A stretch of DNA of 64,000 bases, from NCBI GenBank assembly GCA_007922305.1, contig ML677334.1:57524720-57588719 (forward strand), read 5' to 3'. Origin of the DNA: Dermatemys mawii. Lineage: Eukaryota; Chordata; Testudines; Dermatemydidae. The notes under the pieces are model-generated. The model ran no database searches. It had not been told where the DNA came from and saw nothing but the letters and a program-made list of their open reading frames with translations. The position numbers and the translations under genes are program-made. Within the stretch, counting starts at the first letter, position 1, and the number at the start of each line of letters is the position of its first letter. Below are positions 11,501 through 23,500 of the stretch, piece after piece.

Positions 11501-14500
11501 GTCACCTCAGGATGGGATGCAGAGAAGAAGTTTCTAAATTCCATTTTGCTACTTGGAACAGCTAGCCCTGGAACCCACAAGAAAAAGAGAGGCAACTCTT
11601 GATTTAGTCCTAAGTGGTGCACCGGATCTGGTCCAAGAAGTGAATATAGTCGAACCACTCAGTAACAGTGACCATAATGTAATTAAATTTAACATCCTTG
11701 TAGGCCAGAAAATACCAAGAAACCTACCACAGTAGCTTTTAACTTCAAAAAGGGAAGCTACACAAAAATGAGGAAGCTAGGTAAACAGAAATTAAAAGGA
11801 ACAGTCACAAGAGTGAAATGCCTGCAACCAACATGGAAACCCTTTTAAAACCACCACAAAAGAGGCTCAAGCTAAATGTGTACTATAAATAAAGAACAAA
11901 ACACTAAGAGGACCAAAAATATGCCACTAGGGCTAAATAGATTAAGAGATGCATTTACAGGAATCCCTCCCCCCCCAAAAAGGATATTCTTTAAAATTGG
12001 AAGTTAAAGCCTAAGGAGAAAACTAGAAAAGACCACAAACTTTGGCAAGTCAAGTGTAAGAGGAAAATTAGGTAGGCAAAAAAAAAAAAAAAAAAAAAAA
12101 AAACACAAAAAAAAAAAAAAAACCCACCAACCCACACACCACGAACAACTAGCAAAAGATACACTAAAACAGCAAAAACATTCAAGTACATCAGAAGCAG
12201 GAAGTCTGCCAAACAAATCAATGGGGCCATTAGCTTATTGAGGTGCTAAAGATGCACTCAAGACAGACAAGGCTATTGCAGAGAATTCTTTCCCTTGGTC
12301 TTCACTGCAGAGAATGTGAGCCATTCTTTTTAAAGTAACAAATATGAGAAGCTGTCCCACATTGAGGTGTCAGTAGAGAAGATTTTGGAACAAACTTATT
12401 AAACAATAAGTCATTAGGACAGATGATCACCACCTAAGAGTTCTGAAGGAAAACAAATATGAAATTGCAAAACTACTAAGTGCGATATACGTAACTTCTC
12501 ACTTAAATCAGTCTCTATACTAGATGACTGGAAGGGTAGCTAAATGTAACATCAATTTTTAAAAAAGCTCCAGAGGTGATCCTGGCAATTACAGGCTTAT
12601 AAGCCTAACTTCAGTAGCAGGCAAATTGGTTTAAACTATAGTAAAGAGCAATTATCAGACACAGATGAAAACAATTTGTTGGGGAAGAGTCAACACGGCT
12701 TTTGTAAAGGGAAATCATGCCTCACCAATCTATTAAAGTTCTTTGAGAAGGGTCAGTAAACATGGACAAGGGTGATCCAGTGGATATAGTGTACCTGGAC
12801 TTTCAGAAAGCCTTTAACAAGGTCCCTCACCACAGGCTCTTAAGCAAACTAAGGAGTCATGGGATTAGAGGGAAGGTCTTCTCCTGGATCAGTAATTGGT
12901 TAAAAGACAAGAAACAAAGGGTAGGAATAAATGGTGAGTTTTGAGAGTGAAGACAGGTAATAGTTGGTTCTCCCAAGGATCTGTACTGGAACCAGTGCTG
13001 TTCAACATAATCAAAATTATCTGGGGTAAGGGCTGCGACGTCAAAGTTTGCAGATGATACAAAACCACTTGAGAGAGCTGTCAGCTTTCGACTCAACTAA
13101 GTGTTACAAAGAGATCTTGGAAAACTGGATGCCTGGGCAACAAAATGATAGATGAAATTCAGTGTTGAAATGGGCAAAGTAGTGCACATTGAAAACATTC
13201 AAACTAATATAGACAAAATGATGGGTCTAAGTTAACTTTTAGCACTCAAGAAAGATCTTGGAGTCATCATAAATAGCTCCCTAAAAACATCTGCTCAATG
13301 TGCAGCAGCTGTCAAGAGAGCTATTAGGAAAGAGACTGATCGTAAGACAGAAAATATAATGCCACTGTCCATGGTACGTCCATACCTTGAATACTTCGTG
13401 CTGCTTGCCCCATCTCAAAAAGAAAAAAAATAGGAACACATACAGAGAAAAGCAACAAAAATGATTGTGTGGATTGAACAGTTTCCATATGAGAAGAGAT
13501 TAAGACAACTGGGACTGTTCACACAATGCACAGTGGAGCTGCGGAACTTGTTGCCAGGGCATTTTGTGAAAGCCAGAAGTAGAACTGGATTCAAAAAAGA
13601 ATTAGACAAATGTATAGAACATTAGTCCATCAATGGCTACTAGCCAAGATGGTCAGGGATGCAGAGGTTTGGACTGCATGACAGGGGATAGATCACTTAA
13701 TAATTCCCGTTCTGTTCATCCCCCTAAAGCATCTGGCCCTGGCCACTGTCAGATGATTGGATATAAAGATAAATGGGTCATTAGTTTGAACCAGTAACAG
13801 TTAGATATACTTTTTGTACTGGGTGCACAATCTCTTTTTCAAGACCATGCTCTATTTTAACTTCTAGCAGCCCTGAAGATTTACGGGAGGATTATCTGCA
13901 AATCCTCCCTTCATGAAGTATAGTGCCATAGCATACTCAGTAAAGCTAATTTTTCCAAAGGCCTGCTGATTTGCATGTGCATATAATTTGTCCATGTGTA
14001 CCTGCCCAACTATCTGGCATGCATATACAGGTGTGGATATTGCATGCAAATTGGAGGATGTGCAAATTTGAAATAAATTGAAAGTGCTTTGGAAATGTAG
14101 CCTTCAATATAAAAATACTGATCAGTTTTTCAGTAGGAATAACTAATCAAACATCAGATTTACACACACATCACTGTGGTATGTCACTGTTGCAAGTGGA
14201 TAGCATTTAGGTATTTATTGATCAAAAATAAATGCTTTAAAAAAAATCATAAAATTATGCTTACCAGGTTTGCAATGTTCAAGAACAACAAACTCAAAAG
14301 GGTCCTGTGTAAAGCATGGGGCATTGTCATTATCGTCCTCTATTCTGATTAGATGCCGCAGTGGTGGCTCTGTGGAATATCCATCTGCAGTGAATGCATA
14401 GCAAAATATCTATAAAAGAGAGAAAAACTTTAGTTGCCCACTGTTCTAGAGCAGGCTGGAATATTCCTTTTCAGCTCAGTGGATAAGAGAATGTACAGAA

Positions 14501-17500
14501 TAATTTCTGCAAAGCACAGTATGTCAAATATACCCTTTCCATAAGCAGACAAAAACATAATAGAAGTAAATGGCAATAGATATTTTGCAGCTATTTGCTT
14601 ATACTAATCTTTATTTCTTGATCATGGAGGACAAAGCTGAGCTCTCTCTAACCATTGGTGCCCTGGGTTTCTTTTCCTTTGGTTATTAATAGTTTCTGCT
14701 TTAGGACGACATGCTAGACCCAGTTTCAGTAACAAATTTGTCCTCAGTCAGATACGAGAGGAGATGATTGATGTTACATGCTGGCAGTTGTAGAAGTAAT
14801 GCATTTAACTGCTTCTCAGCCCCATGACAACCATTTGCATTATCTTCCACAGTTACATGTGAAAGATTTCCATCCTGGGATCTGAATACACTGAGTAAGA
14901 ACTTACATTTGACCCACTGTCAGTCACACAGAGATCATCCTTAACCAACCCATCTTGTATCCAAGTGTCACACTCAGTGTTGCTCACTTAAGCAGAAGTG
15001 CAGCTTTTGGCAAAAGTGGAAACAGAGGAGTGAGCAACCAGTGCAATATCAGCAATTTTGCATATGGGGATTATGTAGATGTAGATGAAGAACAAGCTAC
15101 AGAATGATTGCTTCAGTTTTACTGAAAGTTGCATTTCTCTGCTTCTGCGAGTAGTGGCAGCACTTTTTATAGACTTTCCACACTTAGTGTTATTTCTATA
15201 TTCTCCTTAGCGGGCAATCTGAAGGTGCCTTTTCTGACACTTTCATCTTCACTGTTAAAATCAGACATACTTGGCAGTTCTACAAATTCCTATGGCAGAA
15301 AGACATTAAGTAATTCCATGTGTATCTTCTGCATACCTCCCTCCACACTCTACAAAGAAATGTTGGCTGACATTAGCATGCCACACTGGTGGTGTGCTAG
15401 AGTATGCCACAGCAGCACACACTGCCAAAAACAGCAGAGCCAACACTTTGTATAGGTTTGCTTGTTTCTTCCTCAGACAACAGTCAGGCAAGTGAAAACA
15501 ACATGTTTTCAGTACTATGTAGACAAATGGTGTCCAAACCTAGCAAGAGTCTCTGATATTCTTTTAATTGCATGTGTTTGAGATGCAGAAAGTGAAGAAG
15601 CAATGGCAGCAGACATAACTGACTGTGTGTTTCTTAACTGCAAAGAAAGCAAATAAGGCACGAGCCTGGTTAACCAACTGCCTAAGAGAAAATGGGAAAC
15701 ATTCACTGAGAAATAAGCTGGAGGGAAGCAGGCTGAACGAACAAATCTAAGTGTAGTGGAATTATTATACTCTTATTTTTATTATTTTTCTATTGTGTTG
15801 GAAAACAATGGAATATTAATGTTTCCAACAGTCCATTGGAAGCAGAACTATCCACATCTGCCACCTCCTTACACCTCTCAGCCAGCAGAGAGAGCAGTTT
15901 GCCCATTTAATAAACATTAAAACGGAACAGAACAAGCAAACGCTGTGGAACTAATACAGCTGTCTCGATGATTATCTTTTTGTCTCATTTTAATTTTACA
16001 TGGACTTTTCCAATTCTTCCACCAGAAAGAGAAAAGTCTTGTAAAACTAGATCTTTCTTCACTCCCACCACCAATTTCTGCCCTGTAAATACCAGGGATA
16101 TCATTTGGGACAGTTCTCTGAGCAGATGCATTTTGCTCCCATTCCTGTTAGAATACACCAGTGAAGTACTTCAGCAATAGAATGAGAATACTAATACATT
16201 TAATTGTGTATACAATTTAGGCCCTTACCTGAAAGCTTGGATATTGTTCACGGTCTACTGGGCCAGTAGCAAAAATATTCCCAGTTTCTCTCTCTATATA
16301 AAACAAACCCTTTGGAGGTTTATCAATTCCAGGACCACTTGCAGAGTAAAAAATGGTTTGGTTTTGGGCTGTGTCAGACTGGACCTATAAAGAGTAATTT
16401 GTTAAATGCAGACAAAATCATCATCATCAAACCCATTTCTAGGTCTGTGTTTTCTGAATTAATGTATGTGTGGGATGGAAAACAGTGTCACACTTCAGAA
16501 AGGATGTATAAAATCCAATTCTTAGGTTCAGATACTACAGAAGCTCAAACTTTTACACAGAACAGGAAAATGGTCTGCTCTGTGCAAATCTCAACTAACT
16601 TTATAGTAAATGCACTTGTGAGAAATCCTTCACAAATACCCATGGAAGAAAATCCAGCTTGGAGTAGAGTGCATGGGGAAGGGGACAATATGAGTAAAAT
16701 ATATTTAGTCTCAGCATCATTATAGACAGAGCTGCCAGTTGTAGCTAAGGTTGCCTAACACTTTTCATTAAAACCCCGTATTTTCAATCACTCAGCCATT
16801 CTGGTTAACATTTTCGACGTCTGAAATTGACTTTTTAGATTAAACTGGTTGAGACATTTATGACTGGAAGTGGGGGGGTGGGGTTTGGCTGGGGGCGTTT
16901 CCCACAAATTAGTTCTTACTAAAAAGTTTCTTTCAAGAAATCTGGAACCTTCTTTCTTTGGAGCAGGGACTTGATATTTGCCAAAGGGATAGCGCAGGAG
17001 TCAGGGAGATGCCTTTTTCCTTGTCCTCATACAAATCCACCCAGATCTCACCACATTATGAGCCTCTGGATAGTAGTATTTACACATAAGAAGAGCTTTT
17101 TAGAGGAATGCTGCTAAAATCTCCAGAAATGCAATAAGCATGCTCCAGCCCCACAGATCTCCATGGCAACTGCAATGAATGTTTTCAGGCCCCACCCATC
17201 TCCTACATAGCAGGCAGAACATAAACACAGCAGCAGCATCTCTCCTCTTTTGCCTCAGTGAAAAAGTGCTGGGCAAGGATGATGTCAATAACTTTGCACA
17301 GTTCACAGCCTTTATCATTGATTGAAACCTCACACTTCTATTTTACTAAGCAGGCAAGTAGCATTCTCTCTCCTTTACAGACTGGGTAACTGCCTGTGCA
17401 CCCTTAATTTGGCCCTTTTATGTATATGCATGGTAGTCTTCAGTGACATGATCATATTATTTATTCTACGGGACCCCAGTACAGACAAAGAATGAGACAA

Positions 17501-20500
17501 AAAGTTCAAGAAATATAACTGGGATTCAGGACTTGTGTTCTAGACTTACCTCTGCCTCAGACTTCCTATGTCTATTTGGCAAGACTGCATCAACGCATAT
17601 ATACAAAGGGGCTGAATTAATCCGTATGATGTTTTTTCCTGAAAAGCAGCTACTAAGGATTCACCATTGCTTTTCTAAAACAATAATTTAGTTGGTTTTC
17701 TTCACTTTTTTGCTAAGATGCCATCTGAATACAAAAGCAGTGACTTACAGTATTTTGTACTGGTCAGACAGGAAAGTAACTTGCATTATAAAAATAGCTG
17801 GTGTATAGAATGTACCTGTTGAATTTGCATTGGATAAGGTCCAAGAGAGTTCTCCATTAGAGAGGATGGGATAGGAGCCCACCTTCTTTTGGCTCGCCTG
17901 AGGACTGTATCTCTAGCATGTCTTGTCTTATCTGTCTGGATTTAGAAGACCAAAAGAAATCATTAAATAAATAAAGATCAACCCATAAATTCTTAAGGTT
18001 AATATTCCTGTTTGTTTGCTTCCCCTCAGATTTTTCAGAACTCCCGCCAAACCTTAAGGACCAGTTTTTGCTCTTTTAAATCCTCTTTTTCACCATTCCA
18101 CTTAATCCCGGTGTCTTGAAAATTCTTCAGTCCTGCGCATCACTCATTTTAATACTTTCTACCGATATACAGTGCTCATGAAGTTTTTTTAATTGCTTAA
18201 AATTTGCTTTTCTAAAGTCTTAAAGCCCTTGATGAAGGTCATAATTTCCAGCCTTTGCCACCTCAAGAAGGAGTCCTGAAAATTTAAAACCTATGCACTT
18301 ATTAGATATTGCTAAATTAGAAGTACACAATCTACTATACAATAGCTATGCCTGATCATTTTAAACGTTCTTAATAAATAACTTCTACACAATGAGAAGC
18401 CAGACTGTAAAAAGACAGTTTCAAAAAAAAAAAAAGGCAAAATATCTGTAGCAATTATGAGCCTACCTTTTTTTGATGAGCTAGCAAACTGACATGTATC
18501 TTCTTTTCTTTATGTCTTTGAATGTCCTTGAGTAATATGGTAAAAGACTTTTCTTCAGAAGATAAAGAAATGATATTTGTTGTATACACAGAACCATCTT
18601 CTAGAATTCTAAAGTCAGGATCGCTTGAACTGATATGTTCTGCAGACTTAAGACACTCCTCCAGATTTACTGCAAGAAAGAAATGTCAAAGATTCTCTCA
18701 AGTCACAAGACAAAATGTTTTCAAACGTATATGCCTAAAGTTTGGTTTATATTTATGCACTTACGTAAAAGTGGCCCAATTTCAAGTTTATATGCTTAGC
18801 ATCTCTAAAGATCAGACTATTTTTATTTAAGACTTTAGAGACCAGCTTCTGAACAAGTTTATATTCATGTTGCATATCCATCCGTTCGTTAAGCACATTA
18901 CGCCATTTGCCCACGGATACTTGGCCATACTGACTACTTTACAGAGACACTGTCAGAAGGGGGAAGGGGAAAGAGAACAGGTTTAGTTTTGGTGACTAAC
19001 GTTTCCTCAAAGTCATACAATTCTTCTTAAGTATTTTCTGCCCCCAAAAGTGTTTATTCATCCTAAAATAGTGCCATCATCCATGTACTTAAATTCTGCT
19101 ACAAGAGAGTGCATGAAATCTTTTCTCCATTGAAGTCACTGGCCAGATTCCGACACACTTCAATGGGACCAGGATTTTTCCCAGTATGGGCAGATGATGG
19201 CAGACAAACTTATTCATAACAACAGATTCCATCTCAGTGTTTCCTAAGTATAACCTCTGAGGGGGCAATTTGACAGTGTTCCTTTCTCTTTTTAAAAACA
19301 GCCTGCCTTACTGTTGAATGTTCCAACATAATTATAGAGCATTTCAGCAAATATCACCCCTTACTGGTCAGCATTCAAGATGCCATGGAATTTTCCTGCA
19401 ATAAGTAGTCTGCTAATGGCACTGCTTTCCCATAAGTGAGCACTTGAATATGAATTTTACCCAGTACTGAACAGCTCTGTGTATTGTTATACCCTATAGG
19501 ATATTAAAATGATAGGGAACTTAGCAACTGTGGTGAAAATCCTTGCTTATTTTACTATTGTGGTATGAGTCACCAGTTGTAGTACAACAAAAACAGCATC
19601 CTTTCTCAACAAAATGAGAAGGAACAGCATTCAGGCTACAATGGCATGGATAAATGTTTCCAGACAAAAAGAGGCATTGTATAAAATTCTTCCATTTAGT
19701 AGCCCTTTACGGTTAAAACTTTTTGAAATATTCTTCTTGAATAAAATGAAATTAAATGAATTACTTTCTTATTCATTCAAGTTAAAATAAGATACATACC
19801 AACTTCGCTCATACAAAATACACAATGATCAGCTGCATAGATTTTTATTTTAAAAAAGTGACATTAAGGTTAGCTTTTCCATTGCGTGTCTTTTTTATTC
19901 ACCTTCCTTTTAAAAGTAGCCTTCATTAATAAACACTCAGACTATGATGGGATAAAAATCTACTGTTCCTTCAGTAGAGACTAGACCTGGACCATGCTCC
20001 AAAACTGTGCCAATACTGGTATAAGACAGCCTCAGATTCAGCTCTCAGAGGATCTCCATTGTGTAGGAAGATCCTCAGGTGGCACAGAGCCTCTGTAGCA
20101 ACTCCTATATCACACCTTTCCCAGATCCTGACACAGGAGAGTAATCTGGAAAAGGAGGGTGTTGTCCGGGCTTCCCTAATTCCCCATCAAGTTGCTCAAA
20201 CTTGGGCTGCTCAACCCAGTATAGAACAGCCCAAGGATTAAGGAACTTCTCTCCTGAATACGGACTAAATACTTCATAGCCACATCTGAGAATTTGGCCA
20301 TATGTGATTTCACTGCTGATATGTCAGTGACAGAAAAAAATCTGCTTTTGGTTGCTTTTTTAAAACAATCCTAGTTAAATACTATAGGGCTCTACCACAT
20401 CCACAGTCCATTTTGGTCAGTTTCAAAGTTGTAGGATTTTTAAAATTGTAAATTTTCATGATTTTGCTTATTTAAATCTGAAATTTCAGTGTTCTAATTG

Positions 20501-23500
20501 TAGGGATCCTGACCCAAAAAGGTGCAGGGGGGCCCCTCAAGGTTGATGGGTGGGGTAGGTTGCAGTACTGCTATCCTTATTTCTGTATTGCTGTTGGCGG
20601 CGGCGCTGCCTGCAGAGCTGGGTGGCTGGAGAACAGTGACTGCTGGTTGGGAGCCCAGCTCCGAAGGTAGAGCCACCATCAGCAGCACAGAAGAAAGGAT
20701 GGCATGATATGACTGCCACTTTTACTTCTGTGTTGCTGCCTGCAGAGCTGAGCCCTCGGTCAGCAGCTGCCTCTCTCTGGCTGCCCAGCTCTGAAGCCTG
20801 CACAGAAGGGAGGCAATACTATGAACCCCGTTTTTGGTCAGGACCAAACTCTTTTTGGTCAGGATTTCCAATATGAGAAACACTGGTCTCCTCCATGAAA
20901 TCTGTATAGTACAAGGTAAAAGCACACAGGCGGCCAGATTTCACAGCCTGTGACGTTTTTTTCATGGTCGAGAATGTGGTAGGGCCCTAACTACAGAAAA
21001 CGTATCCCTTCTGTGTAAGCGGTGAGCATTCAGCTCTTGCGAGGACTAGACCACATATTCAGATCTTTAGACATCCAAGTTTGAAAATGTTGGCCAAAAC
21101 TTCTACCTTGAATCAATCAATAAATACATAAATAAATCAATCTGCTAGTAATTGGTTATAACAAGAATCAAAATGTACACACGCTGCCAGTGAGCAGCAT
21201 TAAAATGTTAACAAAACACAGCAAATCCTTCGGTAAAAGGCTAATCCAATATGCAGTTGAATTTAACTAACTGGGTGTTGTCCCAACTGCAATAAATTGA
21301 ATTACAAAATAAATCAGTATCTCCCCCTTATTGTAAAAGCAGCTACAGAAATGGTGAAATGATGATGTAGAGTTTTGAAGGGCATCTTGAAGCTTCTCAC
21401 CTCTCCCAACTAACGTTCCAGCCTCTAATTTAGAAGGAACATTAAAAGTGACTTTCTTGCAAGCTTCGCAAAATAAACTCAATATCTGAAAAGGAAAGAA
21501 AACAAGAAAGAGTCACTGTAGCTGTGAAAGAATTTTTAAACAGTGTTTGAAATCCTGGCATAAAAAGTATATAGTAGCTAGATTTTTAGTCATGTTAAAC
21601 AACACTAAATATGTAGAGTTGAAATATGTATTACACATTTTGATGACTGATATCAAGTGACATGTAAGGGAAGTTTTTTGTTTTTTAAACAGTACTGCGA
21701 AACAACCTAGAAATTATCAGTTATTACAAATTATAGGAAAGCACTGTGGCATAATGTACATGGTCAGAAGCCAGAAAATGCAGGTTCTGTTTTTGACTCT
21801 CATCATGACTTGTGAGACTTCGGCGAAGACATTTAACTTGTAATTGAAATGCTGGGCCCATTGATTTCAACGGCAGAACTATTGACTTCAACAGGGTCAA
21901 GATTAAACTCGGCCTCCCACTTTACCAAATTTTGAAGTGGGAAAATTAAAATTTACCTTCCTTTAAAGAACACTTTAGGCTCCACAGATGAAGTGTACTA
22001 AGAATTAAGACTCACCAATTCCTGAATTTTATTTCCAAGGTTTGCATTGATTTGTAATGTTTAAAGGAACAAAATATTTTATTAATGTCATACAATACTT
22101 GGCACATACCAGTTTATGATCTTCAAAAGTACTTTACTAACAAACTGCTTGATCCCCCAAACCTTCAATTTTATCTGATTTAAATATGGGAAGAGGTCTG
22201 TCAACTTGCATACATTGCATTAAAGAATTGAGGCTTCAAATTTCAAAACATCCATCTGTAGCTAGTAAATAATAACCACACTTTATAAAATGAAGTGGAG
22301 GCGTAGAGTGTTTCCTAGTTCTCAGCCTGAACTCACACCATGTGTCTATCCAAGGTTTTAGTCAATGAATTTATATTCTAATCTAAAGTTATAGAGCCAC
22401 TCAAACTGTGGTATATAGAAAAATCAAGAAGCAGTTTGTGTGCACTTGTACACATGGAATAGGGGTATTTCTCAAACAATTTATAAGGAAAAAACCAAGA
22501 AATGTAATAGTCAACAACAGATAAGACACCTTATTTTGTGTAAACTTTTAGCCGTACATTGAAGGTACCAAAAAAAGAGAACGGCAAAGTAAAATGAGTT
22601 GCTTTTCCTTTGAAAATGAGCTCATATATTTTGAATTCTTTGAAAAGTAAGCAGTCTTAAAATCGTGATTGGCTAGAATTTCAAACTGATTAATTTTGAA
22701 TAACCACAGCATTTAAGATCATTAAAATATCGCATATGCATCAGTAAAAGCTGCTTTTCTTATTTAAATTATTTCTGTTGTTAACATCCTTTCATGAATC
22801 TCAACCATATAACTGAAATAAATTATTCGTTTCCCAGCTAACATTTGGTCTATTTGTAATAGTAATTAATCCTTACAAAACTTCCCCGTCTCTCCTGGGG
22901 AAAAAAGCAACATTTTTTAAAATTAAAAATAATACACAACGTAATCAGACACAGTTTAGGAGTTTTTCTAGGCCAATGATATGTAATTTCAAAACATTAA
23001 CCAGTGAATTTAGTCTGATATTAACATGAAGAGTTATGGCAAATAGAATTGGTTAGGGTTGAGAAATAGATTTGTTATCCTGCATTTAAATGGACCAAAA
23101 GCCTTTCACGGCCTTTGAAATAAAGGAGTACTTTGAAATGGACCCTTTTAAATAAATAGGAGTACTTGTGTGAACATGGTGTGCAGGATTTGGCTTCAAA
23201 TGAATAACTGAATTTGACTTTTATAAATACAACATATAGACATAAAGACTCTTTTCTCTTCATACCTGATTTATTGACTAATAAATATCTGTGTTAATGA
23301 TAATCCTTTACTGCTCTAATAATCAGTATGTCTTGTCTGATAAACCTAATCAAGGAACACCACTTAAAACACACACATACACCCCCCCCCAAAAAAAAAA
23401 CAAACCACAAGCACCATTTTGGGCAGTTTGACTGGACAGATCTATAAATGTAAGTGACAAAAGTACCGAAGCCAATTTAATTTTTCGGACTCATCTAGGC

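Noticed and set aside
12762..12944. Open frame encoding a reverse transcriptase piece, considered as a gene
   Set aside because: It is the best-preserved part of a dead CR1 LINE, with stops and frameshifts on both sides.
15306..15491. Short minus-strand frame with a signal-peptide-like start inside intron 5
   Set aside because: No family match, no downstream domain and no splice context. A hydrophobic run of this size occurs by chance in T-rich DNA.
16312..16725. Plus-strand open frame of 137 codons
   Set aside because: It runs over DSC1 exon 5 in antisense and into the intron. No domain, splice or codon evidence.
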